64,000 bases of DNA from an uncultured Paracoccaceae bacterium. Lineage in GTDB: Bacteria; Pseudomonadota; Alphaproteobacteria; Rhodobacterales; Rhodobacteraceae. A model generated the notes under the pieces. The model saw nothing but the letters and a program-made list of their open reading frames with translations, searched no databases and had not been told where the DNA came from. Below, one piece after another: positions 1 to 7,270 of the stretch; within the stretch, counting starts at the first letter, position 1; every line of letters begins with the position of its first letter. The DNA lies in NCBI GenBank assembly GCA_947500055.1, contig CANMQO010000004.1, positions 1 through 64,000 on the forward strand, given 5' to 3'. The translations under genes and the position numbers were made by a program.

Positions 1-163
1 CGTTTCGTTCCCATAGTTCGTCTCCTTTGCTGCAATAAATGCTATCAAAGGAGCGGCATCAAACCGCGACAGGTCCAATCTTCTCGGCAGAACTCTCATC
101 GTCAGACTTTGAAGCGAAGTCAGCACGAGGGATCATTGCATCCAAGTTTACTTTCTGTGCCAT
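1..163 (-). CDS. 5' end of an unrecognised gene, cut by the window edge, possibly frameshifted
   Basis: An ATG at 163 (minus strand) has a good ribosome binding site (AGGGGC) and opens a frame beginning MAQKVNLDAMIPRADF that stops after 34 codons at 59. A second frame, from about position 78 to the window edge, reads DLSRFDAAPLIAFIAAK and stays open. The simplest reading is one gene with a frameshift near 75-85 that continues off the left edge. A short leader peptide followed by another gene is also possible. I do not recognise the family. Confidence 0.35.
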
Positions 164-234
164 CGCCTGCCCCTAAAATCATTCTTCTCTATTGGTTATT
201 TCTGTTTGATATCAAATGGTGATCCGAACCGCCA

Positions 235-786
235 TCAAGGAACAGTCGGAACCCTGCGAACGGTTCTTTCGCTAACCTTAAACAGCCGGGCGATCTCGGA
301 TACTGCCCGCTGTTCGCTATCCCTCATGCGACGCACCTCTGCTATCTGGGCAACTGTCAGGGCAGGGGGCCTGCCGCCAATTCGGCCACGTTTGCGGGCA
401 GCCTCCAAGCCTTCCCTTGTTCGTTCTGAAATCCGCTCTCGCTCAAACTGAGCGATGGACGCGAAGACATGAAACACCAGACGGCCTGCCGGCGTCGTGG
501 TGTCGATGTCCTCGGCTAGAGACCGAAAGCCGGCACCGCGCTCGCGGATCGTCTCGACAATCTCCAGAAGGTCCTTTAGCGACCGAGCCAGGCGGTCGTA
601 TTTAGTGACGGTCACCACGTCGCCATCACGGAGCTGCTCCAGCATACGGTCCAGCTCGGGGCGTTCTCGCTTCGATCCGCTAATCTTGTCGGCAAACAGC
701 TTGCCAGCTCCCGCCGCTGTCAGCGCGTCGGTCTGGGCATCAAGACTCTGGTCGTCAGTACTGACGCGGGCATATCCGATAATCAT
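235..786 (-). CDS. serine recombinase (Tn3/Hin-type resolvase/invertase)
   Basis: 183 aa, the usual size for a small serine resolvase. The N-terminal catalytic domain starts MIIGYARVSTDDQSLDAQ, where the Ser of YARVST (about residue 9) is the expected nucleophile. The conserved DRLARS segment follows, then FERERISERTREGLEAAR, which leads into the DNA-binding part. The last 45 residues form a helix-turn-helix (VSEIARLFKVSERTVRR). Such enzymes resolve transposon cointegrates or plasmid dimers. The truncated plasmid replication gene nearby fits a plasmid or transposon origin. The inverted repeat just upstream at 797-843 is a plausible binding site. Confidence 0.9.
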   Translation of the reverse strand: MIIGYARVSTDDQSLDAQTDALTAAGAGKLFADKISGSKRERPELDRMLEQLRDGDVVTVTKYDRLARSLKDLLEIVETIRERGAGFRSLAEDIDTTTPAGRLVFHVFASIAQFERERISERTREGLEAARKRGRIGGRPPALTVAQIAEVRRMRDSEQRAVSEIARLFKVSERTVRRVPTVP

Positions 787-796
787 ACCTCACTGT

Positions 797-843
797 GACA
801 AAAACCTGCCAAAACAGCAAAGGTTTTGCCGTGGGTTTTTGTC
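797..843. promoter_or_regulatory. inverted repeat upstream of resolvase, possible res/operator site
   Basis: GACAAAAAC at 797 is mirrored by GTTTTTGTC ending at 843. Inside these arms, CCAAAAC and GTTTTGCC form a second mirrored pair, giving imperfect arms of about 20 bp. The repeat lies immediately upstream of the resolvase start at 786, where res site I or the operator of Tn3-type resolvases is normally found. The assignment as a binding site rests on position only. Confidence 0.5.
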
Positions 844-982
844 CAGTCTAAGCGGTTGATATGGCGTGGGGCAGGGCAGAGGGGCAAAAAGGACCGTTTC
901 TGACTTTCTACAACTTGCGCTATTAGAGGAGTCGCATCGAATATTGGACTCAGGCAAGCGGATTCGCAAAGGAGGAATAGTT

Positions 983-1657
983 TTGGGCGGGATGGGAGAT
1001 GGCGACGACAACGACTACGGGGGCGACGACAGCTCTCAAGACAATGACAGCGGTCATGATTCTCATTCCAGTGACAGTTCGTCCGATGCTGGAGCAATGG
1101 ACAGCGGCTCGATGGATGCCGGTTCTGACAGTGGAAGCGCAGATTCAGGTTCCGACGCAGGTGGTGACTCCGGCTCCGGCGATAGTGACAGCGGAAGCGA
1201 CGGGTCAGACTACGGGGATTTTGACGGCGACACGGGTTCTTACGGCGACGACGGAAACAGTGATTCCGGAGGAGATTCTAGCAGCGATAGTGGCAGCTCT
1301 GATGGAGGCGGAGACTCTGCTGGTGAAGGTGATGGTTCCTACAACGGTGGAGACAACTTCTTCGACGGTGAGGCCCAAGCGTCCGGCGATGGAGATGCAG
1401 GAAACGGAAGCGACGGTGGCTCATGCGATCCTGGCACTGGCGGTGATAGCGGCACCAACAGTTCTTCGGGCGGTGATCCAAAAGGAGCTGCAGACTGCAT
1501 CGTTGCAGGCACTGGCGCGGCAGCCGGAGCGGCGGCAGCTGCAGGAGCAGTTGGCGCTGCGGCAGGTCCGGCAACAGCGGCAGGCGCTGCTCTAGCGACA
1601 TTTTCGATCACAATGGGTGGCGTGATGTGGGGATGCGCAGTCGCGAATGGATATTAA
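983..1657 (+). CDS. Asp/Ser/Gly-rich low-complexity protein with a hydrophobic Ala/Gly C-terminus
   Basis: The frame is open from 866, but the best start is TTG at 983: AAAGGAGGA at 968-976 lies 6 nt upstream. ATG at 992 is the alternative, with 15-nt spacing. The product is about 224 aa. Residues 1 to about 165 are almost entirely Asp, Ser and Gly, so strongly acidic and probably disordered. They include only two Cys, at the SCDPG and DCIVAG segments. The last 55 residues change sharply to an Ala/Gly-rich hydrophobic stretch with repeated small-xxx-small spacing (AAAGAAAAAGAVGAAAGP), then FSITMGGVMWGCAVANGY. I do not recognise a family. The tail resembles membrane-inserting glycine zippers. 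It is the first gene of a four-gene run with three zinc-ribbon proteins. Confidence 0.7.
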   Translation: MGGMGDGDDNDYGGDDSSQDNDSGHDSHSSDSSSDAGAMDSGSMDAGSDSGSADSGSDAGGDSGSGDSDSGSDGSDYGDFDGDTGSYGDDGNSDSGGDSSSDSGSSDGGGDSAGEGDGSYNGGDNFFDGEAQASGDGDAGNGSDGGSCDPGTGGDSGTNSSSGGDPKGAADCIVAGTGAAAGAAAAAGAVGAAAGPATAAGAALATFSITMGGVMWGCAVANGY

Positions 1658-1659
1658 CC

Positions 1660-2058
1660 ATGGAAGGATTTATTGCTCTATTTGTAATAGTTTTGATCAT
1701 TAGCGCTGGCTTCGGGATATTTCAGTTCATCACTGCTAGTGATCTCCGGTCAACTGAGGAAAGCAATATTGCGCAGATCGCCAGCCTTCGTAGCGAGCTT
1801 TCCAAGCTTCGTGAAAAACTTCAATCCATCCGACTTGGCGAGTACACCCCCACAAGCGCTGAATTGCAGTCAGCGCGATCTCGAATTAAGCAACCTGTAG
1901 GTGAAGAAGCAGGCAGCTTATCATGTTTCTTCTGTGATGAAACAATTCAGCAGTCTGCTCTGGTATGTCGGCATTGCGGTCGACCAAATGCTGAAAATAT
2001 TGAAAATATTGAAAAAAATGATGCCGAAGTAAGAAGGATATTGTCGAATGTCCAATGA
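1660..2058 (+). CDS. membrane-anchored coiled-coil zinc-ribbon protein
   Basis: 132 aa when started at the ATG two bases after the upstream stop; an in-frame ATG at 1627 would overlap the previous gene. Residues 3-25 are one transmembrane segment (FIALFVIVLIISAGFGIF). A heptad-like region follows (IASLRSELSKLREKLQSI), then a zinc ribbon CFFC-x10-CRHC at about 88-105. The same C-x2-C-x10-C-x2-C spacing recurs in the next two genes, so the three are paralogous in that domain. Function unknown. The single anchor with a soluble zinc ribbon suggests a membrane-tethered binding protein. Confidence 0.75.
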   Translation: MEGFIALFVIVLIISAGFGIFQFITASDLRSTEESNIAQIASLRSELSKLREKLQSIRLGEYTPTSAELQSARSRIKQPVGEEAGSLSCFFCDETIQQSALVCRHCGRPNAENIENIEKNDAEVRRILSNVQ

Positions 2059-2353
2059 TTGGAAAGAGATTCAGCAACGGAAGATGAATGTTTCACGCCA
2101 AAGCACGGAGATGTCTTCGCTCCGTGACGACATCAAACGCATAAGAAAAGAGATTGATCACGAACTCACAAAGCGCGTCGCCGCACAAGACTCTCCTCGA
2201 GCAAACGGTAAGCCATGTTTTTATTGCGCAGAGACCATATCCTCCAAGGCTAAAGTTTGTCCAAAGTGCAAGAGAGTCTTCTTAGAAAGCGCAATGGACG
2301 TCTTTCAGATGGAAAAAAAGATACTGGAGATTATCCGCAATGAAGAAATGTGA
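2048..2353 (+). CDS. soluble coiled-coil zinc-ribbon protein
   Basis: 101 aa. The ATG lies 11 bases inside the end of the previous gene, with AGAAGGA just upstream, so translation is probably coupled. Residues about 10-50 are charged and helical (SSLRDDIKRIRKEIDHEL). The zinc ribbon CFYC-x10-CPKC is at about 56-73, followed by a short helical tail. Unlike its upstream paralogue it has no membrane segment. No family recognised; it is probably a partner of the two neighbouring zinc-ribbon proteins. Confidence 0.75.
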   Translation: MSNDWKEIQQRKMNVSRQSTEMSSLRDDIKRIRKEIDHELTKRVAAQDSPRANGKPCFYCAETISSKAKVCPKCKRVFLESAMDVFQMEKKILEIIRNEEM

Positions 2354-2492
2354 CTATTGCAGGGTTGAAATCAAGAAGTCAGCTAAGATCTGTAGCGTCT
2401 GCAATAGGGTACAAAACAAACACCTAGAAGAAATCACCAAGGTTTCAAAGTCCCTTGAGTTGATTAGGAAATCTGTGTTTGAGAACGAATAG
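2340..2492 (+). CDS. 50-residue zinc-ribbon miniprotein
   Basis: This small gene starts at an ATG 14 bases inside the end of the previous gene. It reads MKKCDYCRVEIKKSAKICSV and continues CNRVQNKHLEEITK to FENE and TAG at 2490-2492. The pattern is CDYC-x10-CSVC, exactly the spacing of the ribbons in the two preceding genes. A charged helix follows. The matching motif, the overlapping start and the lack of spacer make it a real member of the operon. It amounts to the zinc ribbon plus tail of its paralogues with nothing in front. Confidence 0.75.
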   Translation: MKKCDYCRVEIKKSAKICSVCNRVQNKHLEEITKVSKSLELIRKSVFENE

Positions 2493-2616
2493 ACTATTCT
2501 TCTTGAACGGATAGTTCTGAGCGCGTTAGTTGTGGCGTTTGTTCCAAGACAGGAAATTACCTATCCGGTGCACCCATTCGCCCTCATCTCAAACTGGCAC
2601 TGTCAGGCCCAAGCAT
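2493..2616. other. intergenic region, nothing recognised
   Basis: Convergent spacer between the zinc-ribbon operon and the minus-strand gene at 2617. No strong hairpin with a T-tract, repeat or RNA gene was seen. Confidence 0.5.
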
Positions 2617-2889
2617 CTACTGCGCCGAAGCTGGCAGGCTGACGAGCAGGATCACGCGACCGTCGCCACTGGCGGGGTCATTGATCAACACAAACAGCAT
2701 ACCAGCCCTGTCCTTCTCGTAAAGGCAACGATATTTCATCTTACCGTCGAGCGGATCACGCACCTGGTCATAGCCGTAGCTGTGCTTGATCCCCCTCTCG
2801 ATCCAGGCCTCGACGCCCGCTCGGGTCACAAGGGACAGCGGTTCTCCTTCCAGCAGGATCGTCTCGCCGACGTTAAAAACTTCGGACAC
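2617..2889 (-). CDS. hypothetical protein, 90 aa
   Basis: Starts at GTG (VSEVFNVGETILLEG), with AAGGGGA about 8 bases upstream. The first half looks like a small beta-rich domain (GETILLEGEPLSLVTRAGVEAWIERG), and the rest includes MKYRCLYEKDRAGMLFVLIND. There is no signal peptide, membrane segment or metal motif. I do not recognise the family. The start signal and codon use support a real gene. Its neighbour on the same strand is the CoiA-like gene. Confidence 0.6.
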   Translation of the reverse strand: MSEVFNVGETILLEGEPLSLVTRAGVEAWIERGIKHSYGYDQVRDPLDGKMKYRCLYEKDRAGMLFVLINDPASGDGRVILLVSLPASAQ

Positions 2890-3000
2890 TCAATCGGTCC
2901 CCTTTCTTAGTTCCGTCCGGTCACGTCTGCCCTGCACTATCGGCCAAAATTCATACGTTTCTGTCATCGGCGATAACGACCGTTTGTGACCTGATGTTTG

Positions 3001-3693
3001 CTAGAACCTTCTGCGCCTTCGATAACCACGCCGGGTGGGTTCTGCGAACTGGACCACTGGCAGCGGCCTCCCTTCACTAATCAACCTAGCGAACTCCACT
3101 TTTGGAAAGTCGAAAAGATAGCGGCTTCTGCCTTGTGCGGCGGTAAGAAGGCACAGGTTATCACCGCCAAAGTCAAATCCGACAATCTTGCCCAACGATC
3201 CCCATTCTTTGAGAAGCCGGGTTTCCTCGCAATAAACAGTGTAGATGGCTACGCCGTCAAACCGTTCCGGATAGTTTTCTGAAAGCATCCGTTCATATTG
3301 GGCCAGATCAGTTGGGCGACGGGTTCCATCGACAATCCAGATCACATGGTCGTAGAACTTGGTACGCTTTCTCACCTCATCCGGCTTGATAGCAGAGTGC
3401 TGGAACTCGATCACAAGGCCATAGGGTGTTTTGATATCCGCTATATGAAGCTCGCCAGCTTCATCACGAGCTGGCACCTCTTGCCAGTCGGTAACAAAAC
3501 GGTTCTTCCATTCGCGGTGCCATTCGGTTTCGTTTTCCCACCAATGATCACAATGACGACGGCCTTTGTGCGCCCAGTGCCAGACCTTCTTGGTGCCGCA
3601 TCGAGCTAGCATTTCTGCATTGCAGCCTGGACAGACACCCTGAGCGCCAGGTGTCGCTTCAACTCGTTGACCATCCAAAAGTGCAAAACGCAT
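3001..3693 (-). CDS. competence protein CoiA-like nuclease
   Basis: 230 aa. The N-terminal part carries CPGC (about 21-24) followed by VWHWAHKGRRHC, the HWAH signature of CoiA-like proteins. Then come the acidic core DIKTPYGLVIEFQHSAI (about 105-121), with the D...ExQ pattern of a PD-(D/E)xK nuclease fold, and YDHVIWIVDGTRR. CoiA helps process incoming DNA for recombination in Gram-positive competence. In proteobacterial accessory regions these relatives occur as stand-alone proteins of uncertain role. The Arg-rich end (RRGYRRRRRF) is probably a nucleic-acid contact. Confidence 0.8.
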   Translation of the reverse strand: MRFALLDGQRVEATPGAQGVCPGCNAEMLARCGTKKVWHWAHKGRRHCDHWWENETEWHREWKNRFVTDWQEVPARDEAGELHIADIKTPYGLVIEFQHSAIKPDEVRKRTKFYDHVIWIVDGTRRPTDLAQYERMLSENYPERFDGVAIYTVYCEETRLLKEWGSLGKIVGFDFGGDNLCLLTAAQGRSRYLFDFPKVEFARLISEGRPLPVVQFAEPTRRGYRRRRRF

Positions 3694-3821
3694 TCTGATT
3701 ATGCCTAGTTCAAATCTGACTTACGTCCTGATACAACGCCACCGGTAGTCACGCCGGTGAAACCCGCTTCAGAAATCTGAAGCTCGGCTCACCCGTTTCA
3801 TCGTCTGTGACCTCTTCAGGC

Positions 3822-4208
3822 TCAATACCCAAAACCTGCGTTGTCTGCCTCTACAAGGCTCTCGATCCAGTAATCCGTCAGACCCTTTGCTGCCATATTC
3901 GTCTGAAAGTCCTGAAGCGCCACCGTCAAGACATAGCGACCGAGTCCTTTTCCACGCTGATCTTCTCGCACGGCGCAACCTATGTGAATGACGGGCAGGT
4001 TTTCGAGCGACTCAGTAATTACAACGACCGCAATTGCAGTGGCATGCGCACCCTTCATTCGCACAAAGCTCAACCGCGGAGTCCCCTCCGGGCTATCTGC
4101 GTGAATGAAAATCTTCGGGTCTGTGGCTGTCGGGCGAACCTCTATCGCTCCTGCTTTCAATGCCGCATTGAAGCCTGTAAGAGCGTCCATCATTTCGACG
4201 CGGTTCAT
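3822..4208 (-). CDS. GNAT-family N-acetyltransferase, C-terminus frameshifted
   Basis: Start at 4208 follows a strong AAAGGAGGT site. The acetyl-CoA loop is AVREDQRGKGLGRYVL (R/Q-x-x-G-x-G/A motif), and the fold continues with WIESLVEADNAGFGY, then a stop at 3822. One base out of frame the reading continues GIEPEEVTDDETGEPSFRFLKRVSPA and stops at 3749. This is a natural C-terminus with the expected last beta strand. A single extra base in the run of three C at 3828-3830 explains the break. The gene is therefore either a recent pseudogene or carries a sequencing error; the intact product would be about 152 aa. Confidence 0.75.
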   Translation of the reverse strand: MNRVEMMDALTGFNAALKAGAIEVRPTATDPKIFIHADSPEGTPRLSFVRMKGAHATAIAVVVITESLENLPVIHIGCAVREDQRGKGLGRYVLTVALQDFQTNMAAKGLTDYWIESLVEADNAGFGY

Positions 4209-4245
4209 TTGTGACCTCCTTTAGAAGCCGCTTGGTAAAGCCCTA

Positions 4246-4368
4246 TCATTTACGGGTCGCGACCACGTTAGCGGTCTTGGGCACATGGACTGCGGCAGGT
4301 TCTGCCTTGCCCTGTGCGATTTCCAGCGCCTCGTAGGCACTCTGGATCAGTTCTTTTCCGAAGCTCAT
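4246..4368 (-). pseudogene. truncated HigA-like antitoxin remnant
   Basis: A 40-codon frame starts MSFGKELIQSAYEALEIAQ, continues GKAEPAAVHVP and ends NVVATRK before a stop. This matches the N-terminal arm of HigA-type XRE antitoxins of about 95 aa, as I know the family. The helix-turn-helix that should follow ATRK is missing. The piece is a deletion remnant, and the GNAT gene begins about 40 bases further on. Confidence 0.55.
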
Positions 4369-4495
4369 GCCAACTCTTTCTCTTTGGGTAGGTATCAGCC
4401 AGCGTAAGCAGGATACGGGCCAGTTCGTTCCGTTCGGTTTTGATCAGGTGCGCCTTGTCGTTCTTCCCTTGGATTCCCAACAGCTTCAGCCTTCG
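4369..4495 (-). pseudogene. C-terminal remnant of a RelE/HigB-like toxin
   Basis: The frame directly upstream of the antitoxin remnant reads GKNDKAHLIKTERNELARIL then LTLADTYPK and runs into the antitoxin start. This resembles the last third of RelE/HigB-family toxins (aromatic-AKNDKANL followed by a helix). No intact N-terminal half is present, because the sequence passes into the end of repC. Toxin and antitoxin remnants in the usual order support each other, but similarity was judged by eye. Confidence 0.4.
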
Positions 4496-5567
4496 CGAAG
4501 ACTATTAGCTCACCAAACAGGCTGTCTACAATAGCTCTCCGGCGGACTTCTGATCGCACCATGCCAATGAACGCGGCGGCAGCATCCCGAACCCGATAGC
4601 CATCCAAGCGTTCAGAGTTGCGATCCGCGATCATGAGGCACAACACCGTCCGGTCCTCCCCCAATACTCCGCATTGTCGCTGCCAGACACCGGACCTTAT
4701 CCCGAGCTGATCGGCCCGATCCCTTGCGGCCATCTGGATTGTTCGCCAACTCAGCGCGCCACGGTTGTCCACAGTGCTCCAGTAAACTTCGGTCAGTTCC
4801 TGAAACGGCTTGCTGGCCAGCAATGCCACTTGAGCAGGCGTTGTGCGGACCGGCTGGGCGACGCGCCGTTTCGCGGCCCTACAGGTTTTATTGATATTTT
4901 CTTTACTTGTATTGAGTGCGGGTGACATGTCGCACTGGTGGGACTTTTCACCCCTACTGACTTCCGCAGAAAAATCGTCCCAGACCGCTTCCAGCGCTTC
5001 GGCTACCTGCTTCAGACGCTCGAAACTCTGAATAGTAGAAGGGCGGCGGTTCGGCAGAATTTCCTCGGCAGCCTCTGTCGCGCCGTCGAATTGCAGCCTG
5101 CGAATGTCGCCGAACAGCTTTCTGATACGGGTGCGCAGCCGTTCGGCCTCCTCCTCTTCAAATGCCGCCTTTCGAGCAGCAGCCTGAACTTCGGTGGCGC
5201 GCGCGATCAGCGGGGCGAGGTTGATCCCGAAATCGTTACCGATTTTGCCGTCTCTTCGTGAGCCGCTACGGCGACTGTGGTCTGATGCCGTTTTAGCCAG
5301 CAGCCCCCGCTGGATCAAATCACCCTCGATGCGCGCGACCTGTCGTCTGTCCAGTTCTGCCTGAGCCGAAATCTTGGTGACCGAGGTCCAGAAGCTGCAA
5401 ATCCGGCCTGCAAGAAAATCCTCGTCCATCGTGTTCGAGATTGCGATCTCTAGGTAGTCGACTGCCCCCTTACTGAGGCCCAGCTGACGTCGTGCCTTTT
5501 TAATCAGCCCGAAGAACTGCCAGCGTGTCATACCATCCGGCAAACCGCCATGTGAGCTACCCCCCAA
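4395..5567 (-). CDS. repC: plasmid replication initiator RepC, 5'-truncated
   Basis: About 390 aa with the two-domain layout of RepC from alphaproteobacterial repABC plasmids. The N-terminal winged helix starts at LPDGMTRWQFFGLIKKARRQ and continues through LDRRQVARIEGDLIQRGLL and NDFGINLAPLIAR. A charged linker follows, and the C-terminal domain includes TVDNRGALSWRTIQMAARDR and GYRVRDAAAAFIG. RepC binds an origin inside its own gene. Here the first 20 or so family residues are replaced by sequence running into an IS3 end at 5553, and repA/repB are absent. The C-terminus runs into a toxin-antitoxin remnant. It is probably a dead piece of an integrated plasmid. Confidence 0.75.
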   Translation of the reverse strand: MGGSSHGGLPDGMTRWQFFGLIKKARRQLGLSKGAVDYLEIAISNTMDEDFLAGRICSFWTSVTKISAQAELDRRQVARIEGDLIQRGLLAKTASDHSRRSGSRRDGKIGNDFGINLAPLIARATEVQAAARKAAFEEEEAERLRTRIRKLFGDIRRLQFDGATEAAEEILPNRRPSTIQSFERLKQVAEALEAVWDDFSAEVSRGEKSHQCDMSPALNTSKENINKTCRAAKRRVAQPVRTTPAQVALLASKPFQELTEVYWSTVDNRGALSWRTIQMAARDRADQLGIRSGVWQRQCGVLGEDRTVLCLMIADRNSERLDGYRVRDAAAAFIGMVRSEVRRRAIVDSLFGELIVFAKAEAVGNPREERQGAPDQNRTERTGPYPAYAG

Positions 5568-5720
5568 TGTGTGGACCGTTTCCAGCGTTACTTAAGCTAC
5601 TATCTGCTCCTGCTGATCGGTTTGGGTTTCTTTTTTCTCAGCCAATAGGCCACGGCCGGAGGTTTGTCGCCAAGGGCGGAATGGGGTCGTTTGCGGTTGT
5701 AGAACTCGATCCATCTGCTT
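5553..5720 (-). mobile_element. IS3-family insertion sequence remnant (end of transposase OrfB)
   Basis: On the minus strand the frame reads ESRWIEFYNRKRPHSALGDK, then PPAVAYWLRKK, and stops at about 5600. The motif YNRKRPHSALG is the classic C-terminus of IS3-group OrfB (DDE transposase). The end next to repC is TGAGCTACCCCCCAATG at 5553, starting with the TG of IS3-family ends. The rest of the transposase is gone by about 5720. The remnant lies between the truncated repC and tRNA-Phe and is what cuts repC. Confidence 0.75.
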
Positions 5721-5899
5721 TCGCCTCCGACCCGGTTTCCCAAGCGTGCAGGTATGTCCATGAGCGGCACAAACGGCAACATCGCCAGCAAGCGAGATTG
5801 TCCGCTGCAAAATGCTACCCAAATGATACCCACGCCCGAAACAGCAGGAAGCACGCGACCAAAATGATGCGTCAATCCATTGTTCATACTTGGCAAAAA
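5721..5899. other. non-coding junction between IS remnant and tRNA-Phe
   Basis: No gene recognised. Frames here are open only by chance and match nothing known to me. The sequence is the border between the accessory segment on the left and core chromosome on the right. Confidence 0.4.
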
Positions 5900-5974
5900 T
5901 GGTGCCCGGGGGCGGAATCGAACCACCGACACGAGGATTTTCAATCCACTGCTCTACCCCTGAGCTACCCGGGC
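5900..5974 (-). tRNA. tRNA-Phe (GAA)
   Basis: Acceptor arms GCCCGGG and CCCGGGC pair perfectly, with discriminator A and an encoded CCA. The D-arm is GCTCAGGGGTAGAGC, the anticodon loop TTGAAAA gives GAA, and the T-loop is TTCGATT. Length is 75 nt including CCA. It marks the border between the accessory segment and the core; no second copy of its 3' end was found in this window. Confidence 0.95.
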
Positions 5975-6050
5975 ATCGGGACGGTCGTGACCGTCGGGTA
6001 GGGGCCTTCTAGACGTGGGCGTGAGGGCTGTCCAGCCCGAAATTATGCGC

Positions 6051-6236
6051 TTAATGTGGTTTTGCGGCGCGCGCGTCGCGCATGCCGCTCTCCGGTTCGT
6101 CGGTGGCTTCGAGATCAGGGGCGGGAATTGCATAATCGCCCTTCAGCCACTTGCCCAAATCCACGTCTGCACAGCGTTTTGAGCAGAACGGCCGAAGTTC
6201 GGTATTTGTCGGCTTTTTGCAGATTGGACAGGCCAT
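6051..6236 (-). CDS. yacG: DNA gyrase inhibitor YacG
   Basis: 61 aa, the usual size. The zinc site is CPICKKPT...PFCSKRCADVDLGKWL, a CxxC-x15-CxxxC pattern, with the family sequence DLGKWLxGDYAIP. YacG binds GyrB and blocks DNA binding by gyrase. The start overlaps the stop of the upstream RNase E/G gene by one base. It is the last gene of the run infA-maf-rne/rng-yacG. Confidence 0.92.
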   Translation of the reverse strand: MACPICKKPTNTELRPFCSKRCADVDLGKWLKGDYAIPAPDLEATDEPESGMRDARAAKPH

Positions 6237-7270
6237 CAGATGTCGCTCAACATCGCGGCCGAAAGCGGCCGTTTTTCGCGTTTGCGTTGCAACTCGAACA
6301 AGCCCATCGGAGTCCAGCCCACCAAAGACGTCTCAACCGGGTCTGCCTTGAATGCAGCGCGGAGCGATTGTTCCACCTGTTTGCGATGCGCCTTGGAGAT
6401 TGAAACAAAATCAACGGTGATTTGCCCGCCAAGCCCCCGCAGGCGCAAGGCACGCGGCAGGGCGCGGCAGGCCGCGAGATTGGCCTTGAGCGCCGCCGCA
6501 GGCGACGTGTCATTGCCTGTGTTCACATCGACAGCAACCAAGGCACGGGTCGGTTCGACATACATGTTCGCCTCGCCCAGGGGCACCAATGCGCGGCCCA
6601 GATCGCCGATCTGATCCAGCACGCCGTGATCCTCAAAGCAGCCGGGTTCCGTGACCACTTGTGCTGCCCGATGCCATTCCCGCCAGGCCATGGCATGCGG
6701 TCCGTCACCCTCGGTCAGGGCCTCCGGCTGATTGCCTTCGGCGTCATCCAGGATCGCATCAGCGAGTGCTGTCATGGCTGCGATATCATCAGCAATCTCA
6801 TCCGCATCCGCGCCGTCACAGGATGACCGCAGGATCAGGCCATGCGGGCTGTCAAAAGCTGCGTGAGCGATCGCCAATAGCGCATCACGGGTGTCATCAT
6901 CGGTGATCTGCCGCGAAATGTTCATACCGGGTTTTCCCGGTGTGACAATTGCATACCGGCTCTTGAACAGGACCCGATCTGTAACAGGAGTTGCCTTCCC
7001 ACCGTCTGCGTAGCCCGTCACCTGAACCAACATCGGCTGCCCGGGCCGAAGCCCCTTGCCGTGCCGCAGAAACGCGGTTTCACTATCGGGCAGCCGCAAC
7101 ATCATGCCGCCTTGCCCCTTGATGGGCCGGTCACAGATGGCACGGAATATTGCACCGGGGCGGGGTGCGTCATTGGTGTCGATCAGCAGGTCGTCCAACT
7201 TTCCATCAACCAGCATGCAGGCGGCTTCGGTGCCGCCGATATGGTCGAGCAGGATCATGCGGCCTTTCAT
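6236..7270 (-). CDS. ribonuclease E/G family protein (short form)
   Basis: 344 aa, clearly shorter than E. coli RNase G (about 490). The N-terminal part carries an S1-like region ([20 protein letters not shown]). The RNase core has [12 protein letters not shown] and [11 protein letters not shown], whose Asp residues are the metal ligands of RNase E/G. The CPxCxG zinc link of large RNase E is absent. It overlaps maf by 4 bases and yacG by 1, so the three are co-translated. It is probably a 5'-end-dependent endonuclease acting on rRNA or mRNA, supplementary to a full RNase E elsewhere. Confidence 0.88.
   Translation of the reverse strand: MKGRMILLDHIGGTEAACMLVDGKLDDLLIDTNDAPRPGAIFRAICDRPIKGQGGMMLRLPDSETAFLRHGKGLRPGQPMLVQVTGYADGGKATPVTDRVLFKSRYAIVTPGKPGMNISRQITDDDTRDALLAIAHAAFDSPHGLILRSSCDGADADEIADDIAAMTALADAILDDAEGNQPEALTEGDGPHAMAWREWHRAAQVVTEPGCFEDHGVLDQIGDLGRALVPLGEANMYVEPTRALVAVDVNTGNDTSPAAALKANLAACRALPRALRLRGLGGQITVDFVSISKAHRKQVEQSLRAAFKADPVETSLVGWTPMGLFELQRKREKRPLSAAMLSDI

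Noticed and set aside
1278-1611. Antisense and off-frame reading frames across the Asp/Ser/Gly-rich gene
   Set aside because: They are by-products of the repetitive GAC/AGC/GGC codons. Their His-, Leu- or Pro-rich translations have no start signals.
5592-5944. Frame running from tRNA-Phe through the IS remnant as one protein
   Set aside because: Only the last 45 or so codons match a transposase. The upstream part overlaps the tRNA gene and is chance open frame.
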